Assembly: GCF_900108855.1 (NCBI RefSeq)
Contig: NZ_FNXY01000005.1
Span: 1-64,000 of the forward strand
Length of the DNA: 64,000 bases
Direction of reading: 5' to 3'
Source: Dyadobacter koreensis
GTDB taxonomy: Bacteria; Bacteroidota; Bacteroidia; Cytophagales; Spirosomataceae
A model generated the notes under the pieces. That model saw only the letters and a list, made by a program, of their open reading frames with translations. It was not told the origin of the DNA and did not search any database. How positions within the stretch are numbered: the stretch's first letter is position 1; each line of letters opens with the position of its first letter. This document shows, piece after piece, positions 7,149 to 16,689 of the stretch. Made by a program: the position numbers and the translations under genes.

Positions 7149-8443
7149 TGGAAGAGATTCAGGATGATATAGACCTTAGAAGCGAAGCTGTCAGGGATTT
7201 TATGGATCAGCCTCCCAAATGGCTTATCCGATGGGGAACATTGTCATTATGTTTTGTTTTAATGGTGGCTTTTGCTGTTAGCTGGCTAATTCATTATCCC
7301 ACAATTGTTCGTGCTGATTTTCGACTTATTTCGAATAATCTGCCAAAACCGGTAATTCTTAAAACAGATGGGCGCATAGAAGCATTATTTGTAAAGGAAA
7401 ATCAAAGCGTGAAAGCGGGAGACATACTGGCTTATGTGGAAAGCACTTCCAGACATCAGGAAATACTTGATCTGGAAAAGGAATTAAATCAAATAAGGAA
7501 TATTGTAGAACAGCATGATTTTTCAAAACTCGGCGGTATCAAACTAACCAGCTTCGAACATCTAGGAGAAGTCCAGACGCCGTACCAGAATTTTCAACAA
7601 GTGTATGTCCAGGTCAGAATGTTGTATGCTGACCGGTTTTATGAGCGAAAGAAAAAGTTATTGATGAGCGATATCAAACGGGCTGAATTAATGGATCAAC
7701 AACTTAATGAACAGCGAAGTATTTATACACGTGGTTCAGAACTGGCCGATCAGGAATATAAAATCAGTAAAAAACTTCATGCAGGGAAAGTCATACCAGA
7801 TATTGAAATTTACAGAGAGGAAAGTAAAGCGTTGGCTAAACTGCTTCCTGCTAAAAATATAGAAACATTGCGTATTACAAATGACAATCAGAAGAATACT
7901 AAAATAAACGATTTGTTGGAACTGAATCGCACTGTTGAGGAACAAACTGAAAACTTTGGACAGGCTCTCAATACGCTTAGAAGCGCTATTGAATCATGGA
8001 AATCACGCTATTTGCTTGTTGCGCCACAGGCGGGAAATGTATTCTTTTCTACAACCTTACAAGAGAAACAATCTTTAAAAGAAGGAGTAGAAGTGATGTA
8101 TATTGGTAGCGGAACACGGCAGTATATGGGAGAAATTCGTATTCCGCAAATTAATTCAGGGAGAGTAAATATTGGGCAACGGGTGCTTGTAAAATTTCAG
8201 GGGTATCCATTTGAGGAATATGGAGCCGTAGAGGGAAATGTGACTTCGATTTCGAAAGTTCCGTCGGAGGATAACACGTATTTTTTCGCAACAGTATCTT
8301 TGCCTGCTGGACTTAAGACAAATTTTAACAAATCGCTGGTTTACAAAACCGGTATGGCAGCATCAGCAGAAATCGTAACCGAGGATTTACGACTTATTGA
8401 ACGGTTATTTTATCAAATCCGAAGAATTCTGCTGACGCGCTAA
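7148..8443 (+). CDS. HlyD-family periplasmic adaptor (membrane fusion protein)
   Basis: 431 aa. A short cytoplasmic N-terminus leads into one membrane helix (about 30-50). A lipoyl/biotinyl-like half-motif follows: DGRIEALFVKENQSVKAGD (about 76-94). A long charged helical hairpin (about 105-280) and a beta-barrel region with the second half-motif (LLVAPQAGNVFF) complete the fold. Such adaptors couple the ABC exporter to an outer-membrane channel. The ATG overlaps the exporter stop (TAATG). No TolC-like partner is present in the window, so one elsewhere would be needed. Last gene of the peptide operon, convergent with dxs. Confidence 0.92.
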   Translation: MEEIQDDIDLRSEAVRDFMDQPPKWLIRWGTLSLCFVLMVAFAVSWLIHYPTIVRADFRLISNNLPKPVILKTDGRIEALFVKENQSVKAGDILAYVESTSRHQEILDLEKELNQIRNIVEQHDFSKLGGIKLTSFEHLGEVQTPYQNFQQVYVQVRMLYADRFYERKKKLLMSDIKRAELMDQQLNEQRSIYTRGSELADQEYKISKKLHAGKVIPDIEIYREESKALAKLLPAKNIETLRITNDNQKNTKINDLLELNRTVEEQTENFGQALNTLRSAIESWKSRYLLVAPQAGNVFFSTTLQEKQSLKEGVEVMYIGSGTRQYMGEIRIPQINSGRVNIGQRVLVKFQGYPFEEYGAVEGNVTSISKVPSEDNTYFFATVSLPAGLKTNFNKSLVYKTGMAASAEIVTEDLRLIERLFYQIRRILLTR

Positions 8444-8451
8444 AAAGCAAA

Positions 8452-10386
8452 TCAAAAGCCCATAGGTAAAGAAGCATGCATAAGTTCACGAACTGCTCCA
8501 ACAATGCCATCCTTATCAAAACCACACTCACGGTGTAATTCATCCGGCTCGCCGTGTTCAACCAATGCGTCAGGAATACCAAGTCGTTTTACACGCGAAC
8601 TGTATCCATGATCGACCATAAATTCGAGCACAGCGCTTCCGAAGCCACCTTGAAGGCAACCATCCTCTATTGTGATAATCCTGTCGAACTTGCTGAAAAT
8701 CTCATGAAGCATATTTTCATCAAGAGGTTTGACAAAACGCATGTCATAATGCGCTGCACTGATGCCTTCCTTAACAAGCGTTTCGCTGGCATCGACAGCA
8801 TAATTTCCAACAGGGCCTAATGTTAAAATGGCAATATCTGATCCGTCCTTAATTTTTCTTCCTTTTCCTATCTGAACTTCTTCAAATGGAGTTTGCCATT
8901 GCGGCATTACGCCGTTACCACGAGGATATCGGATTGTGAATGCTTTTGTTCCTTTCTGTATTTTATCAAGCTGCGCCGTATACATTAAATTCCGCAGCTC
9001 TTGTTCGTTCATCGGAGAAGAAACGATCATGTTGGGCACGCATCGCATAAATGCAATATCATAAACCCCGTGGTGCGTCGGCCCGTCAGCGCCTACCAAA
9101 CCGGCCCTGTCGAGACAAAATATCACCGGAAGTTCCTGCATACACACATCATGAACAACCTGATCATATCCGCGCTGCATGAAGGTGGAGTAAATATTAC
9201 AATAAACTACTTCACCACGCGTAGCCATTCCAGCCGAAAAAGTTACTGCATGCTGTTCAGCAATACCTACATCGAAAGCTCTGTCCGGCATTGCTTTCAT
9301 CATGATATTCATAGAAGATCCTGACGGCATCGCCGGCGTAACACCAACAATTTTGGGATTGCTTTCAGCTAATTCTAACAACGTATTTCCAAAGACATCC
9401 TGGTATTTTGGCGCTTGCGGAACGTCGTAAACCTTCTTCTTGATCTCCCCGGTTATTTTATCAAAAACGCCCGGTGCATGCCATTTTGTTTGATCTTTCT
9501 CAGCCGGTCCGTAACCTTTTCCTTTCACGGTCAGACAATGAAGTATTTTCGGACCAGGGATACTTTTAAGATCATTTAGAACTTCTGTCAAATGGCCAAT
9601 ATCATTTCCGTCAATCGGGCCGAAGTAGCGCAAACCCAAGGATTCAAAAAGGTTGCTCTGACGAAGTATTGCTGTTTTCATCACAGTTTCAACCTTCGAT
9701 ACAACTTCCTGAGCACTCTTTCCAAAATTGCTCATCTTGCCAAGCATATTCCAAACCTCATCTCTGAATTTGTTATAAGTCTTGGAAGTCGTAATGTCCG
9801 TCAGATATTCTTTCAAAGCACCAACGTTCGGATCAATGGCCATGCAGTTATCATTCAAAATAATCAACAGATTCGAATCTGTTGATCCTGCATGATTTAA
9901 CCCTTCAAATGCCATCCCGGCCGTCATTGCACCATCACCAATTATAGCGATGTGTTGTCTGTCGTGATGATTTTGAAGAGCGGAAGCTACCGCCATCCCA
10001 AGTGCAGACGAAATTGACGTAGACGAATGTCCTACACCAAAAGCGTCATAAACACTTTCCTTACGTTTTGGAAAACCGGAAAGCCCACCATAAGTACGGT
10101 TAGAGTGAAAGTTATCCCGGCGTCCGGTTAATATTTTATGGCCATAGGCCTGATGCCCTACATCCCAAACAAGTTGGTCGTCTGGCGTATTAAATACATA
10201 ATGAAGTGCTACTGATAATTCTACTACACCCAGGCTGGCACCAAAATGACCTCCGTAGACAGAAACGTTATCTATGATAAACTGGCGTAATTCATTACAA
10301 ACCTGAGGAAGTTGAGTACGGTCCAGCTTTCTTAAATCCTCGGGAGAATCAATCTTAGCAAGTAGTTTTCCTGGTGTTATAAGCAT
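8452..10386 (-). CDS. dxs: 1-deoxy-D-xylulose-5-phosphate synthase
   Basis: 644 aa, full length. It makes DXP from pyruvate and glyceraldehyde-3-phosphate using thiamine diphosphate, the first step of the MEP isoprenoid pathway. Visible marks: DVGHQAYGHKILTGR (about 75-89), the TPP/Mg motif GDGAMTAG (150-157) ending in LNDN (177-180), and the catalytic Glu in GIAEQHAVTF (E377). The C-terminal transketolase domain is intact. Its stop lies 8 nt past the HlyD stop (convergent). The next MEP enzyme, dxr, is in the same window at 39780. Confidence 0.97.
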   Translation of the reverse strand: MLITPGKLLAKIDSPEDLRKLDRTQLPQVCNELRQFIIDNVSVYGGHFGASLGVVELSVALHYVFNTPDDQLVWDVGHQAYGHKILTGRRDNFHSNRTYGGLSGFPKRKESVYDAFGVGHSSTSISSALGMAVASALQNHHDRQHIAIIGDGAMTAGMAFEGLNHAGSTDSNLLIILNDNCMAIDPNVGALKEYLTDITTSKTYNKFRDEVWNMLGKMSNFGKSAQEVVSKVETVMKTAILRQSNLFESLGLRYFGPIDGNDIGHLTEVLNDLKSIPGPKILHCLTVKGKGYGPAEKDQTKWHAPGVFDKITGEIKKKVYDVPQAPKYQDVFGNTLLELAESNPKIVGVTPAMPSGSSMNIMMKAMPDRAFDVGIAEQHAVTFSAGMATRGEVVYCNIYSTFMQRGYDQVVHDVCMQELPVIFCLDRAGLVGADGPTHHGVYDIAFMRCVPNMIVSSPMNEQELRNLMYTAQLDKIQKGTKAFTIRYPRGNGVMPQWQTPFEEVQIGKGRKIKDGSDIAILTLGPVGNYAVDASETLVKEGISAAHYDMRFVKPLDENMLHEIFSKFDRIITIEDGCLQGGFGSAVLEFMVDHGYSSRVKRLGIPDALVEHGEPDELHRECGFDKDGIVGAVRELMHASLPMGF

Positions 10387-10475
10387 ATAGAAAGCTATTG
10401 AAAATCAGATTTTGGTAATCGGCCTTATCTAAAAAGACGTACAAAATTAAGCAAATAGATGATGTGTACTACTTT

Positions 10476-11393
10476 TTATTTTTGCTGGCTGGCTTTGAAG
10501 AGTTTTTGTTTTTCTTCTTTGGTAAGGCTTTCGTATCCTGACTTCGATATTTTGTCAAGAATCGAATCAATTTCATGTTGATCAGGCATTTCTATTGTTG
10601 ACGAAGAAGATGCCGAAGAATACACGCTAGTGCTTCGGTATACCTGTTTTTCGCGATATGTTACCTGCATGGAAGGACGTTTGCGGAAAAGTCCGGACCA
10701 ACCATTCATGATGGCGTAGATGGGTTTACCCAAGTCGGTACCGTTTTGCAACAATTTGATAAAAATATACCCAACCAGAGCTCCGCCGAGATGCGCAAGG
10801 TTTCCACCTGCGTTAGGCCCTACGGTCTGAGCCAATGACAGGATGATGTAAAAAAGCGCAATAAATTTAATACGGATCGGGCCTAAAAATATAAGGTTGA
10901 ATGTGTAATTCGGCAATAAGGTAGAAGCACCCACAGCAACAGAAAACGCAGCTGCTGAAGCCCCCATCATCATCGAGGTTTCAACTTGCGCCTGGAAAAA
11001 TGGTAAGAGATTATATATCAGCATGTAAATTGCTCCGCCCACAATGCCGCCAAGAAAATATAAAGCAACAACACGTTTTGCTCCCAGATATTCGTCTATC
11101 AGTTTTCCAAACCAGTAGAAAAATAACATATTGAACAAAATATGGAATATGTCCTCATGCGTGAAAAAGTAGGTGATCAGCGTCCAGGGCTTTCGCAGAA
11201 ACTCCTGTGGAGAGGCAGGAAGTTGTAAATTATCCGTAATCCAGTAATAAATATTGGATGACTGACTGAGTGTAAAAACGATCTTTACCAATAACAATAC
11301 CAAAAATACGGCCGTATTAATTAAAATAATTTTTACGAGCGAATTTTCTGATTTTTCAAATTCTCTCTTAATGTCGTCAACAATATTGCTCAT
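10476..11393 (-). CDS. Rhomboid intramembrane serine protease (long form)
   Basis: 305 aa. Several membrane helices; the rhomboid dyad is visible as MMGASAAAF (S146) and NLAHLGGALVGY (H201), with a conserved HILFNMLFFYWFG (about 84-96) in the N-terminal helices. After about residue 215 comes a soluble tail rich in Ser and charged residues (SSASSSSTIE), a likely cytosolic extension. Rhomboids cleave transmembrane substrates; the target is unknown. It starts 9 nt after a second rhomboid gene, so they are co-transcribed, probably with mutL. Confidence 0.9.
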   Translation of the reverse strand: MSNIVDDIKREFEKSENSLVKIILINTAVFLVLLLVKIVFTLSQSSNIYYWITDNLQLPASPQEFLRKPWTLITYFFTHEDIFHILFNMLFFYWFGKLIDEYLGAKRVVALYFLGGIVGGAIYMLIYNLLPFFQAQVETSMMMGASAAAFSVAVGASTLLPNYTFNLIFLGPIRIKFIALFYIILSLAQTVGPNAGGNLAHLGGALVGYIFIKLLQNGTDLGKPIYAIMNGWSGLFRKRPSMQVTYREKQVYRSTSVYSSASSSSTIEMPDQHEIDSILDKISKSGYESLTKEEKQKLFKASQQK

Positions 11394-11402
11394 CTTCTTC
11401 TT

Positions 11403-12188
11403 TCAATAAAAATTTTGTTTCTGTGTGCCCCAATAACGCAACAATATGTAAGCAAATAGCATTCCTCCAACGTGCGCAAAATGAGCGACATTATCGGATT
11501 GCGAATTTTGTATACCTGAATACAACTCATATAAACCGTAAAACGAGACAAAATATTTTGCCTTAATCGGAAACGGAATAAAGAGCATAAAAAGCTCCGT
11601 ATTTGGAAATAATAATCCAAATGCCATTAAGATACCAAAAATAGCCCCGGACGCACCGACCATTGGCGTGTTGATACTTGCCTGGTAAACGCTTTTCACG
11701 GCGCCAATACTATTTTGAATATACGAAGGATTGGTAGGATTTTCTTCAAAAGCATTAAAAAAATCAAGATTAGCCTGATAAAAGCCTTTCGCATGGTGAC
11801 TCATGAAGTCAACAAGTCCGTCCGGTGTTGGATATTGTACATAAACCTCCACAGCTTTAAGGAGTTGTGCATTTTCATAATAGCCAATTGCGGAGAAAAG
11901 TACACCGGCTCCAATCCCTGTAACAAAGTAAAAAATCAAAAAACGCTTGGGTCCCCACATTCTTTCCAGCAACGGTCCGAACATAAAAAGACCAAACATA
12001 TTACTGAATAAATGTCCGAATCCACCGTGCAGAAACATGTAAGAAACAAACTGATAAGGCATGAAAGATGGTGACAATACCGGCATTAACGCAAACCTTG
12101 CGGAAAGAGGTAAGATGTATGCATCAACAATAAAAAATAAGACATTCAGTATCAATAAGTTCTTAACAGTCGGCGTGATTTGTAACAT
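11403..12188 (-). CDS. Rhomboid intramembrane serine protease (short form)
   Basis: 261 aa. GHLFSNMFGLFMFG (about 58-71), MVGASGAIFG (S180) and AHFAHVGGMLFAY (H239) give a complete rhomboid active site. An insertion of about 60 residues between helices (about 105-165, containing a soluble stretch) separates the N-terminal helices from the catalytic serine helix. Lies 58 nt downstream of mutL and 9 nt upstream of the other rhomboid. The two are related but not recent duplicates: the sequences outside the motifs differ strongly. Confidence 0.9.
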   Translation of the reverse strand: MLQITPTVKNLLILNVLFFIVDAYILPLSARFALMPVLSPSFMPYQFVSYMFLHGGFGHLFSNMFGLFMFGPLLERMWGPKRFLIFYFVTGIGAGVLFSAIGYYENAQLLKAVEVYVQYPTPDGLVDFMSHHAKGFYQANLDFFNAFEENPTNPSYIQNSIGAVKSVYQASINTPMVGASGAIFGILMAFGLLFPNTELFMLFIPFPIKAKYFVSFYGLYELYSGIQNSQSDNVAHFAHVGGMLFAYILLRYWGTQKQNFY

Positions 12189-12246
12189 TCTTATTCTAAA
12201 TCAAAAGTTTGTATTCTATAACTCTTTCAGGCTAATTTTCGTTTCC

Positions 12247-14136
12247 TTATCCCTTAAAGATACTGCTTAACTTATCCATCGTCAATAAAACGATAATTGC
12301 CTCGCCACTTGGCGTTCTGTTTGGATCGGTTGAGGCAAACAGCTGGTCAATCAACGTATGTATTTCCAGAAAGGATAGTTTTACCGCATAACGAACAGAA
12401 AACCTGCGTGCCAGCGATCTGGATAAGCTTTCTGGCTTATTTAATTTCAGGTCTGAATAACTTTGTTTCAGTTGTTCAACAAGCTCTTCGAAAAGATCCT
12501 GCTCACTTTCCTCCGGCAAATCAGCAGGAATTCCACGAATAATTAATTCATTGGAACCGAACTCGTCAAACTCAAAACCCAGGCTTCTGATTTCCTTTTT
12601 GGTTTCGTTCACCAGCTGCATATCCGAATGTGTCAGTCGGATTGTTTTTGGAAATAAAAGCTGCTGACATGCCCCGTTCCGGTTCGTAAGCATTTTACGG
12701 TATCGCTCATAAAGTATACGTTCGTATGCTGCTTTCTGATCGATCAGCATGATGCCGTCTTTAACCTGAGAGAGAATATAACGGTTATGTAATTGGAAAA
12801 GTACAGCGTCGCTTTCCGGTGCAGAGATGACTTCCGAAGCCATACGGTTGACCTTGCTCGCGATCGTCATGGGCTGCTCTTCATACGAAGTTGGACGGGA
12901 AACAGTCGTAGAATTCATTTCAAAAGCAGCGAGCTCACGGCTTCTGTCGTCTGTATTCTGTAATCCTTCAAATAATTTATTCCAGTTTGTAAGGTTGGTT
13001 TTTGAAGGACCATTTTCAGCATGCCTCGATTGTGCTGCCCAGTCTGGCATAACGGTACGCGGAACGCTGTCATTATTTGGATCCGAGGGAGATGGGTTCA
13101 GGAAATTAATATTGTCTTCAAAATCAATTGACTGCGAAAGATTGTAAACGCCGACTGCCTTTTTTACAGCAGCCATAATAATCGCATAAACCGATCTTTC
13201 ATCGTCAAACTTGATTTCTGTTTTGGTCGGATGAATGTTGATGTCGATATGCGAGGGATCTATTTCAATAAACAAAACATAAAACGGATGGCTGCCTTCC
13301 GGTATGGTTCCATCAAATGCACTGGTAACAGCATGGTGCATGTAATTATGTTTGATGTACCGGTCGTTTACAAAAAAGAATTGTTCACCTCTGGTTTTTC
13401 TTGCAAATTCAGGTTTGCCAATATATCCACGAACGCTGATGTAGGAAGTATCTTCCTGACAAAATGCAAGCTGTTCGCGGTACGCGCGGCCATATATATC
13501 AATGATCCGGCGAACGAGTTTGCCGGGATGCAAATTGAAAACTTCGGTATCATTGTGATGTAAAGTAAACCCAACTTCCGGATGAGCTAAGGCGATTCTT
13601 TGAAATTCATCGAGGATATGTCGCATTTCAACCGAATTCGATTTCAGGAAATTTCGTCGTGCAGGGACATTGTAAAAAAGATTTTTTACAGAAAAACTTG
13701 TTCCCGGAATGCATGCAACCGGTTCTTGTGTTTTTATTTCTGAACCTTCAATTCTGATCAGCGTTCCAAGTTCATTATCTGCTTGCCTGGTTCGAAGCTC
13801 TACCTGCGCAATCGCGGCAATAGAAGCCAGCGCTTCTCCGCGAAAACCCATGGTACGAATACGAAATAAATCTTCAGACTGGCGGATTTTGGATGTGGCA
13901 TGGCGCTCGAAAGACATTCTTGCATCCGTTTCAGACATACCGATCCCATCATCAATAATTTGTATCAATGTTCTGCCTGCTTCACGTAAAATGACCTGAA
14001 TATTACCAGCTTTTGCGTCTATGGCATTTTCAAGAAGTTCTTTCACAACCGACGCAGGACGCTGGACAACTTCTCCGGCAGCAATCTGATTGGCTATGGA
14101 ATCGGGTAATAATTGAATGATGTCGGAAGACGCCAT
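12247..14136 (-). CDS. mutL: DNA mismatch repair protein MutL
   Basis: I place the start at the ATG at 14136, giving 629 aa (MASSDIIQLLPDSIANQIAA), because MutL proteins begin there; a 14-residue upstream extension is possible in frame. The GHKL ATPase motifs are clear: ELLENAIDA, DDGIGM, ATSKI and GFRGEALASI. The C-terminal domain has DQKAAYERILYE, which matches the endonuclease motif DQHA(X)2E(X)4E except His to Lys. The C-terminal CPHGRP-type zinc motif is not seen near the end (TPSGEAI instead). So nicking activity is uncertain. MutL links mismatch recognition by MutS to strand removal. Confidence 0.95.
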   Translation of the reverse strand: MASSDIIQLLPDSIANQIAAGEVVQRPASVVKELLENAIDAKAGNIQVILREAGRTLIQIIDDGIGMSETDARMSFERHATSKIRQSEDLFRIRTMGFRGEALASIAAIAQVELRTRQADNELGTLIRIEGSEIKTQEPVACIPGTSFSVKNLFYNVPARRNFLKSNSVEMRHILDEFQRIALAHPEVGFTLHHNDTEVFNLHPGKLVRRIIDIYGRAYREQLAFCQEDTSYISVRGYIGKPEFARKTRGEQFFFVNDRYIKHNYMHHAVTSAFDGTIPEGSHPFYVLFIEIDPSHIDINIHPTKTEIKFDDERSVYAIIMAAVKKAVGVYNLSQSIDFEDNINFLNPSPSDPNNDSVPRTVMPDWAAQSRHAENGPSKTNLTNWNKLFEGLQNTDDRSRELAAFEMNSTTVSRPTSYEEQPMTIASKVNRMASEVISAPESDAVLFQLHNRYILSQVKDGIMLIDQKAAYERILYERYRKMLTNRNGACQQLLFPKTIRLTHSDMQLVNETKKEIRSLGFEFDEFGSNELIIRGIPADLPEESEQDLFEELVEQLKQSYSDLKLNKPESLSRSLARRFSVRYAVKLSFLEIHTLIDQLFASTDPNRTPSGEAIIVLLTMDKLSSIFKG

Positions 14137-14381
14137 ATTTTTACTATGTAGGTTTGCTTTACTATAACAAATTAACAAATTTTTTTCTACACGAGCGGGT
14201 ATTTTGAAAGGTAGGTCTCAATCCAAAACTGCTTTACACTCAAAAGTTGTCGAAATAATTACATTATTTATTGAAATGTTTAATATGGTTTAAACGTTTT
14301 GATTTATATTTACGTTGATCATAAATAAATTATAATTAATTTGTGATCCCTAAGATTAACCTGTGAATAACCCCCGATCCT

Positions 14382-14546
14382 ATGAAAGCACCTGTTTTAA
14401 AGAAGTTTAATTTCACGATGGCGCTGCAATGGCTCATCTTTTTGCCGGTTATACTGCCTCTGTGTATTATTTTCGGAGCGGTACAAGGAGTATTGAACAT
14501 GGTTGAGAAAATGGCTCAACGCATGTGGATCGATATGGAGCTGTAA
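14382..14546 (+). CDS. Small single-helix membrane protein
   Basis: A 54-aa ORF. MKAPVLKKFNFTMALQW leads into a hydrophobic helix (about 16-36, LIFLPVILPLCIIFGAV), then an amphipathic tail VLNMVEKMAQRMWIDMEL. One predicted membrane segment with a positive N-terminus. The upstream 200 bases have room for a promoter and the gene ends before a strong bidirectional terminator. I do not recognise the family. Coding is supported by composition and placement only. Confidence 0.5.
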   Translation: MKAPVLKKFNFTMALQWLIFLPVILPLCIIFGAVQGVLNMVEKMAQRMWIDMEL

Positions 14547-14654
14547 TGGAATTACATTGTAGCTTCGATCCTAAAAACATGCTGACGAATGTTAGTATGA
14601 AATTCATTGCGCACAACTATTACTTGACCCACTAAAAGTTATCATATACTAACA

Positions 14655-14698
14655 AAAATGAAAAGAGCTGTAAAATTTTTTACAGCTCTTTTCATTTT
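14655..14698. terminator. Bidirectional terminator
   Basis: Arms 14655-14675 and 14678-14698 are perfect complements over 21 bp, with A- and T-runs at both edges, so it can end transcription from either side. It separates the small membrane protein (plus) from nagB (minus). Confidence 0.88.
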
Positions 14699-14712
14699 GA
14701 TTTTTCAGTCTA

Positions 14713-16689
14713 TCAGAATTTCCAGCGAACGAAAGCTTCCATTGCTTCATATTCTGCCAGACCAAGATCATCATATAGCTGAGCTGTTCCTCTATTGCGC
14801 TCTTCAGCACGTTGCCAGAATTCACGGGAATCGTCGCCCTGGAACACCACACCATCTTTTTGAGACTGGTGTTTGAAAATTCCCTGACGTTTTTTCAAAA
14901 CCTGATCCGGGCTCATTGGTACGGCCATTTCAATTTCATAGATATCCCATTCGGCCCATGCACCACGGTATAACCATACCCAGCAATCCTTCATGAAATT
15001 CTTATGTTTCGAGCGGCCTAACGCAGCCTCGATTGCATCCCAGCAAACTTTGTGTGTTCCGTGCGGATCGGCAAAGTCTCCGGCTGCATAGATTTGATGT
15101 GGTTTAATTTCTTCGATCAAATTTTCGATGATCTTGATATCTGCCTCACCAATCGGATTTTTTTGCACCGTTCCTGTTTCGTAAAACGGCATGTTCAGGA
15201 AGTGAGCATTTTCCACCGGAATCCCTACAAAACGACAAGTCGCTTTTGCTTCCCCACGGCGTAAGGTTCCTTTTACGTGGCGGATTTCAGGTGTGTCAAT
15301 TTCACTGTCTTTTGTATGCTTCAGAAATTCCTTCGCATCGGTAAATATCTTCGTTGCTTCCGGACTTTCGATACCGAATTCTTTATTAAAATCAACAACG
15401 AAATCAATGAAACGAAGCGCCTCATCATCAGCTACGGCAATATTTCCGGAAGTTTGGTAAGCAACATGTACCTCATGTCCCTGGTCAACCAGACGCTGAA
15501 AAGTACCCCCCATCGAGATAATATCGTCATCCGGGTGCGGACTGAAAATAAGCACACGTTTTTTTGCAGGCTGTGCACGTTCCGGACGGTTCGTGTCATC
15601 GGCGTTCGCTTTTCCGCCTGGCCATCCTGTAATCGTATGCTGTAATTGATTAAAGACATTGATGTTGATTTCATAGCAAGCACCATATTGTGCGAGCAAA
15701 TCACTCATACCATTGTCATTATAATCTTTGTCTGTAAGTTTCAAAATTGGCTTTTTAAGGCTTTGTGACAAATGCGTCACGGCCTTTTTGATCATTTTGT
15801 TGTCCCAAACAACAGAATCAACCGACCAAGGCGTTTTTACACGCGTCAATTCCGAAGCAGCACTTTCATCAAGAATGAAAGAAACGTCCGGGTGCGCCTG
15901 TAAATAAGAAGCAGGATTACGCTCTGTAACCGGTCCTTCCACAGCACCTCTGATAACAGAAGCTTTGCGCTCACCCCAGGCAAGCAAAACGATACGACGC
16001 GCGCTCAATATCGGAGCAACACCCAAAGTGATTGCTTTGCGGGGTACTTTATGAAGTCCTCCGAATTCCATCGCCGCCGCAGCACGTGTAGAATGGTCGA
16101 GCGTGATCAGCCTTGTACGTGCATTGATAAGCGAACCAGGTTCATTAAAACCAATATGTCCGTTTCCACCAATACCTAAAAGTTGGAAATCCAGCCCGCC
16201 TACCGCATTTATCTTATTTTCGTATGAAGTACAGTAATCACGAACCATCGCCGCAGGAATTGTTCCGTCTGGCAGGAAGTAATTTTCTTTCGGTATGTCA
16301 ACATGATCAAACAATTGCTCTTTCATGAACCGGTGGTAGCTATGAATAGAGTCCGGCTCCATCTGATAATATTCATCCAAATTGAATGAAATTACATTTT
16401 TAAAGCTTAGGCCCTCTTCTTTATGCATTTTAACAAGTTTTGCATAAACAGTTTTTGGAGAAGAACCTGTCGCCAATCCCAAAACACAAGGCTTGCCTTC
16501 TTTTTGTTTCTGACGAATAAGATCTGCTATTTCCTGAGCTACTGCATTAGAAGCGTCTTTAGAATCTGCAAAGATCTGGGTTGGAATCTTTTCGTAAGTT
16601 ATCGGTTGTCCGACACTTTCGCCTGAGACAATAGCATTATCAGCTGCCTGCATCAAAATTGTTTCGGGATTGAGAGATTGTTGATCCAT
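14713..16689 (-). CDS. nagB: Glucosamine-6-phosphate deaminase fused to PIG-L/LmbE domain
   Basis: 658 aa, about 2.5 times a normal NagB. Residues about 35-300 are a NagB domain: LGLATGSSPKTVY, FNLDEYY (D105, E106), GIGGNGHIGFNEP (H178, E183). It converts glucosamine-6-phosphate to fructose-6-phosphate and ammonia. Residues about 377-600 are a PIG-L/LmbE deacetylase-like domain with SPHPDDDIISMGG (385-395) and a later DPHGTH (about 572). This order suggests that one chain removes both acetyl and amino groups from amino-sugar phosphates. The fusion is, as far as I recall, common in Bacteroidota, but whether the second domain is active is not shown here. Confidence 0.93.
   Translation of the reverse strand: MDQQSLNPETILMQAADNAIVSGESVGQPITYEKIPTQIFADSKDASNAVAQEIADLIRQKQKEGKPCVLGLATGSSPKTVYAKLVKMHKEEGLSFKNVISFNLDEYYQMEPDSIHSYHRFMKEQLFDHVDIPKENYFLPDGTIPAAMVRDYCTSYENKINAVGGLDFQLLGIGGNGHIGFNEPGSLINARTRLITLDHSTRAAAAMEFGGLHKVPRKAITLGVAPILSARRIVLLAWGERKASVIRGAVEGPVTERNPASYLQAHPDVSFILDESAASELTRVKTPWSVDSVVWDNKMIKKAVTHLSQSLKKPILKLTDKDYNDNGMSDLLAQYGACYEININVFNQLQHTITGWPGGKANADDTNRPERAQPAKKRVLIFSPHPDDDIISMGGTFQRLVDQGHEVHVAYQTSGNIAVADDEALRFIDFVVDFNKEFGIESPEATKIFTDAKEFLKHTKDSEIDTPEIRHVKGTLRRGEAKATCRFVGIPVENAHFLNMPFYETGTVQKNPIGEADIKIIENLIEEIKPHQIYAAGDFADPHGTHKVCWDAIEAALGRSKHKNFMKDCWVWLYRGAWAEWDIYEIEMAVPMSPDQVLKKRQGIFKHQSQKDGVVFQGDDSREFWQRAEERNRGTAQLYDDLGLAEYEAMEAFVRWKF

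Noticed and set aside
13231..13563. 110-aa plus-strand ORF inside mutL
   Set aside because: Shadow of mutL codons on the opposite strand; no independent features. The same applies to other long antisense frames in dxs, nagB, serS and tsaB.
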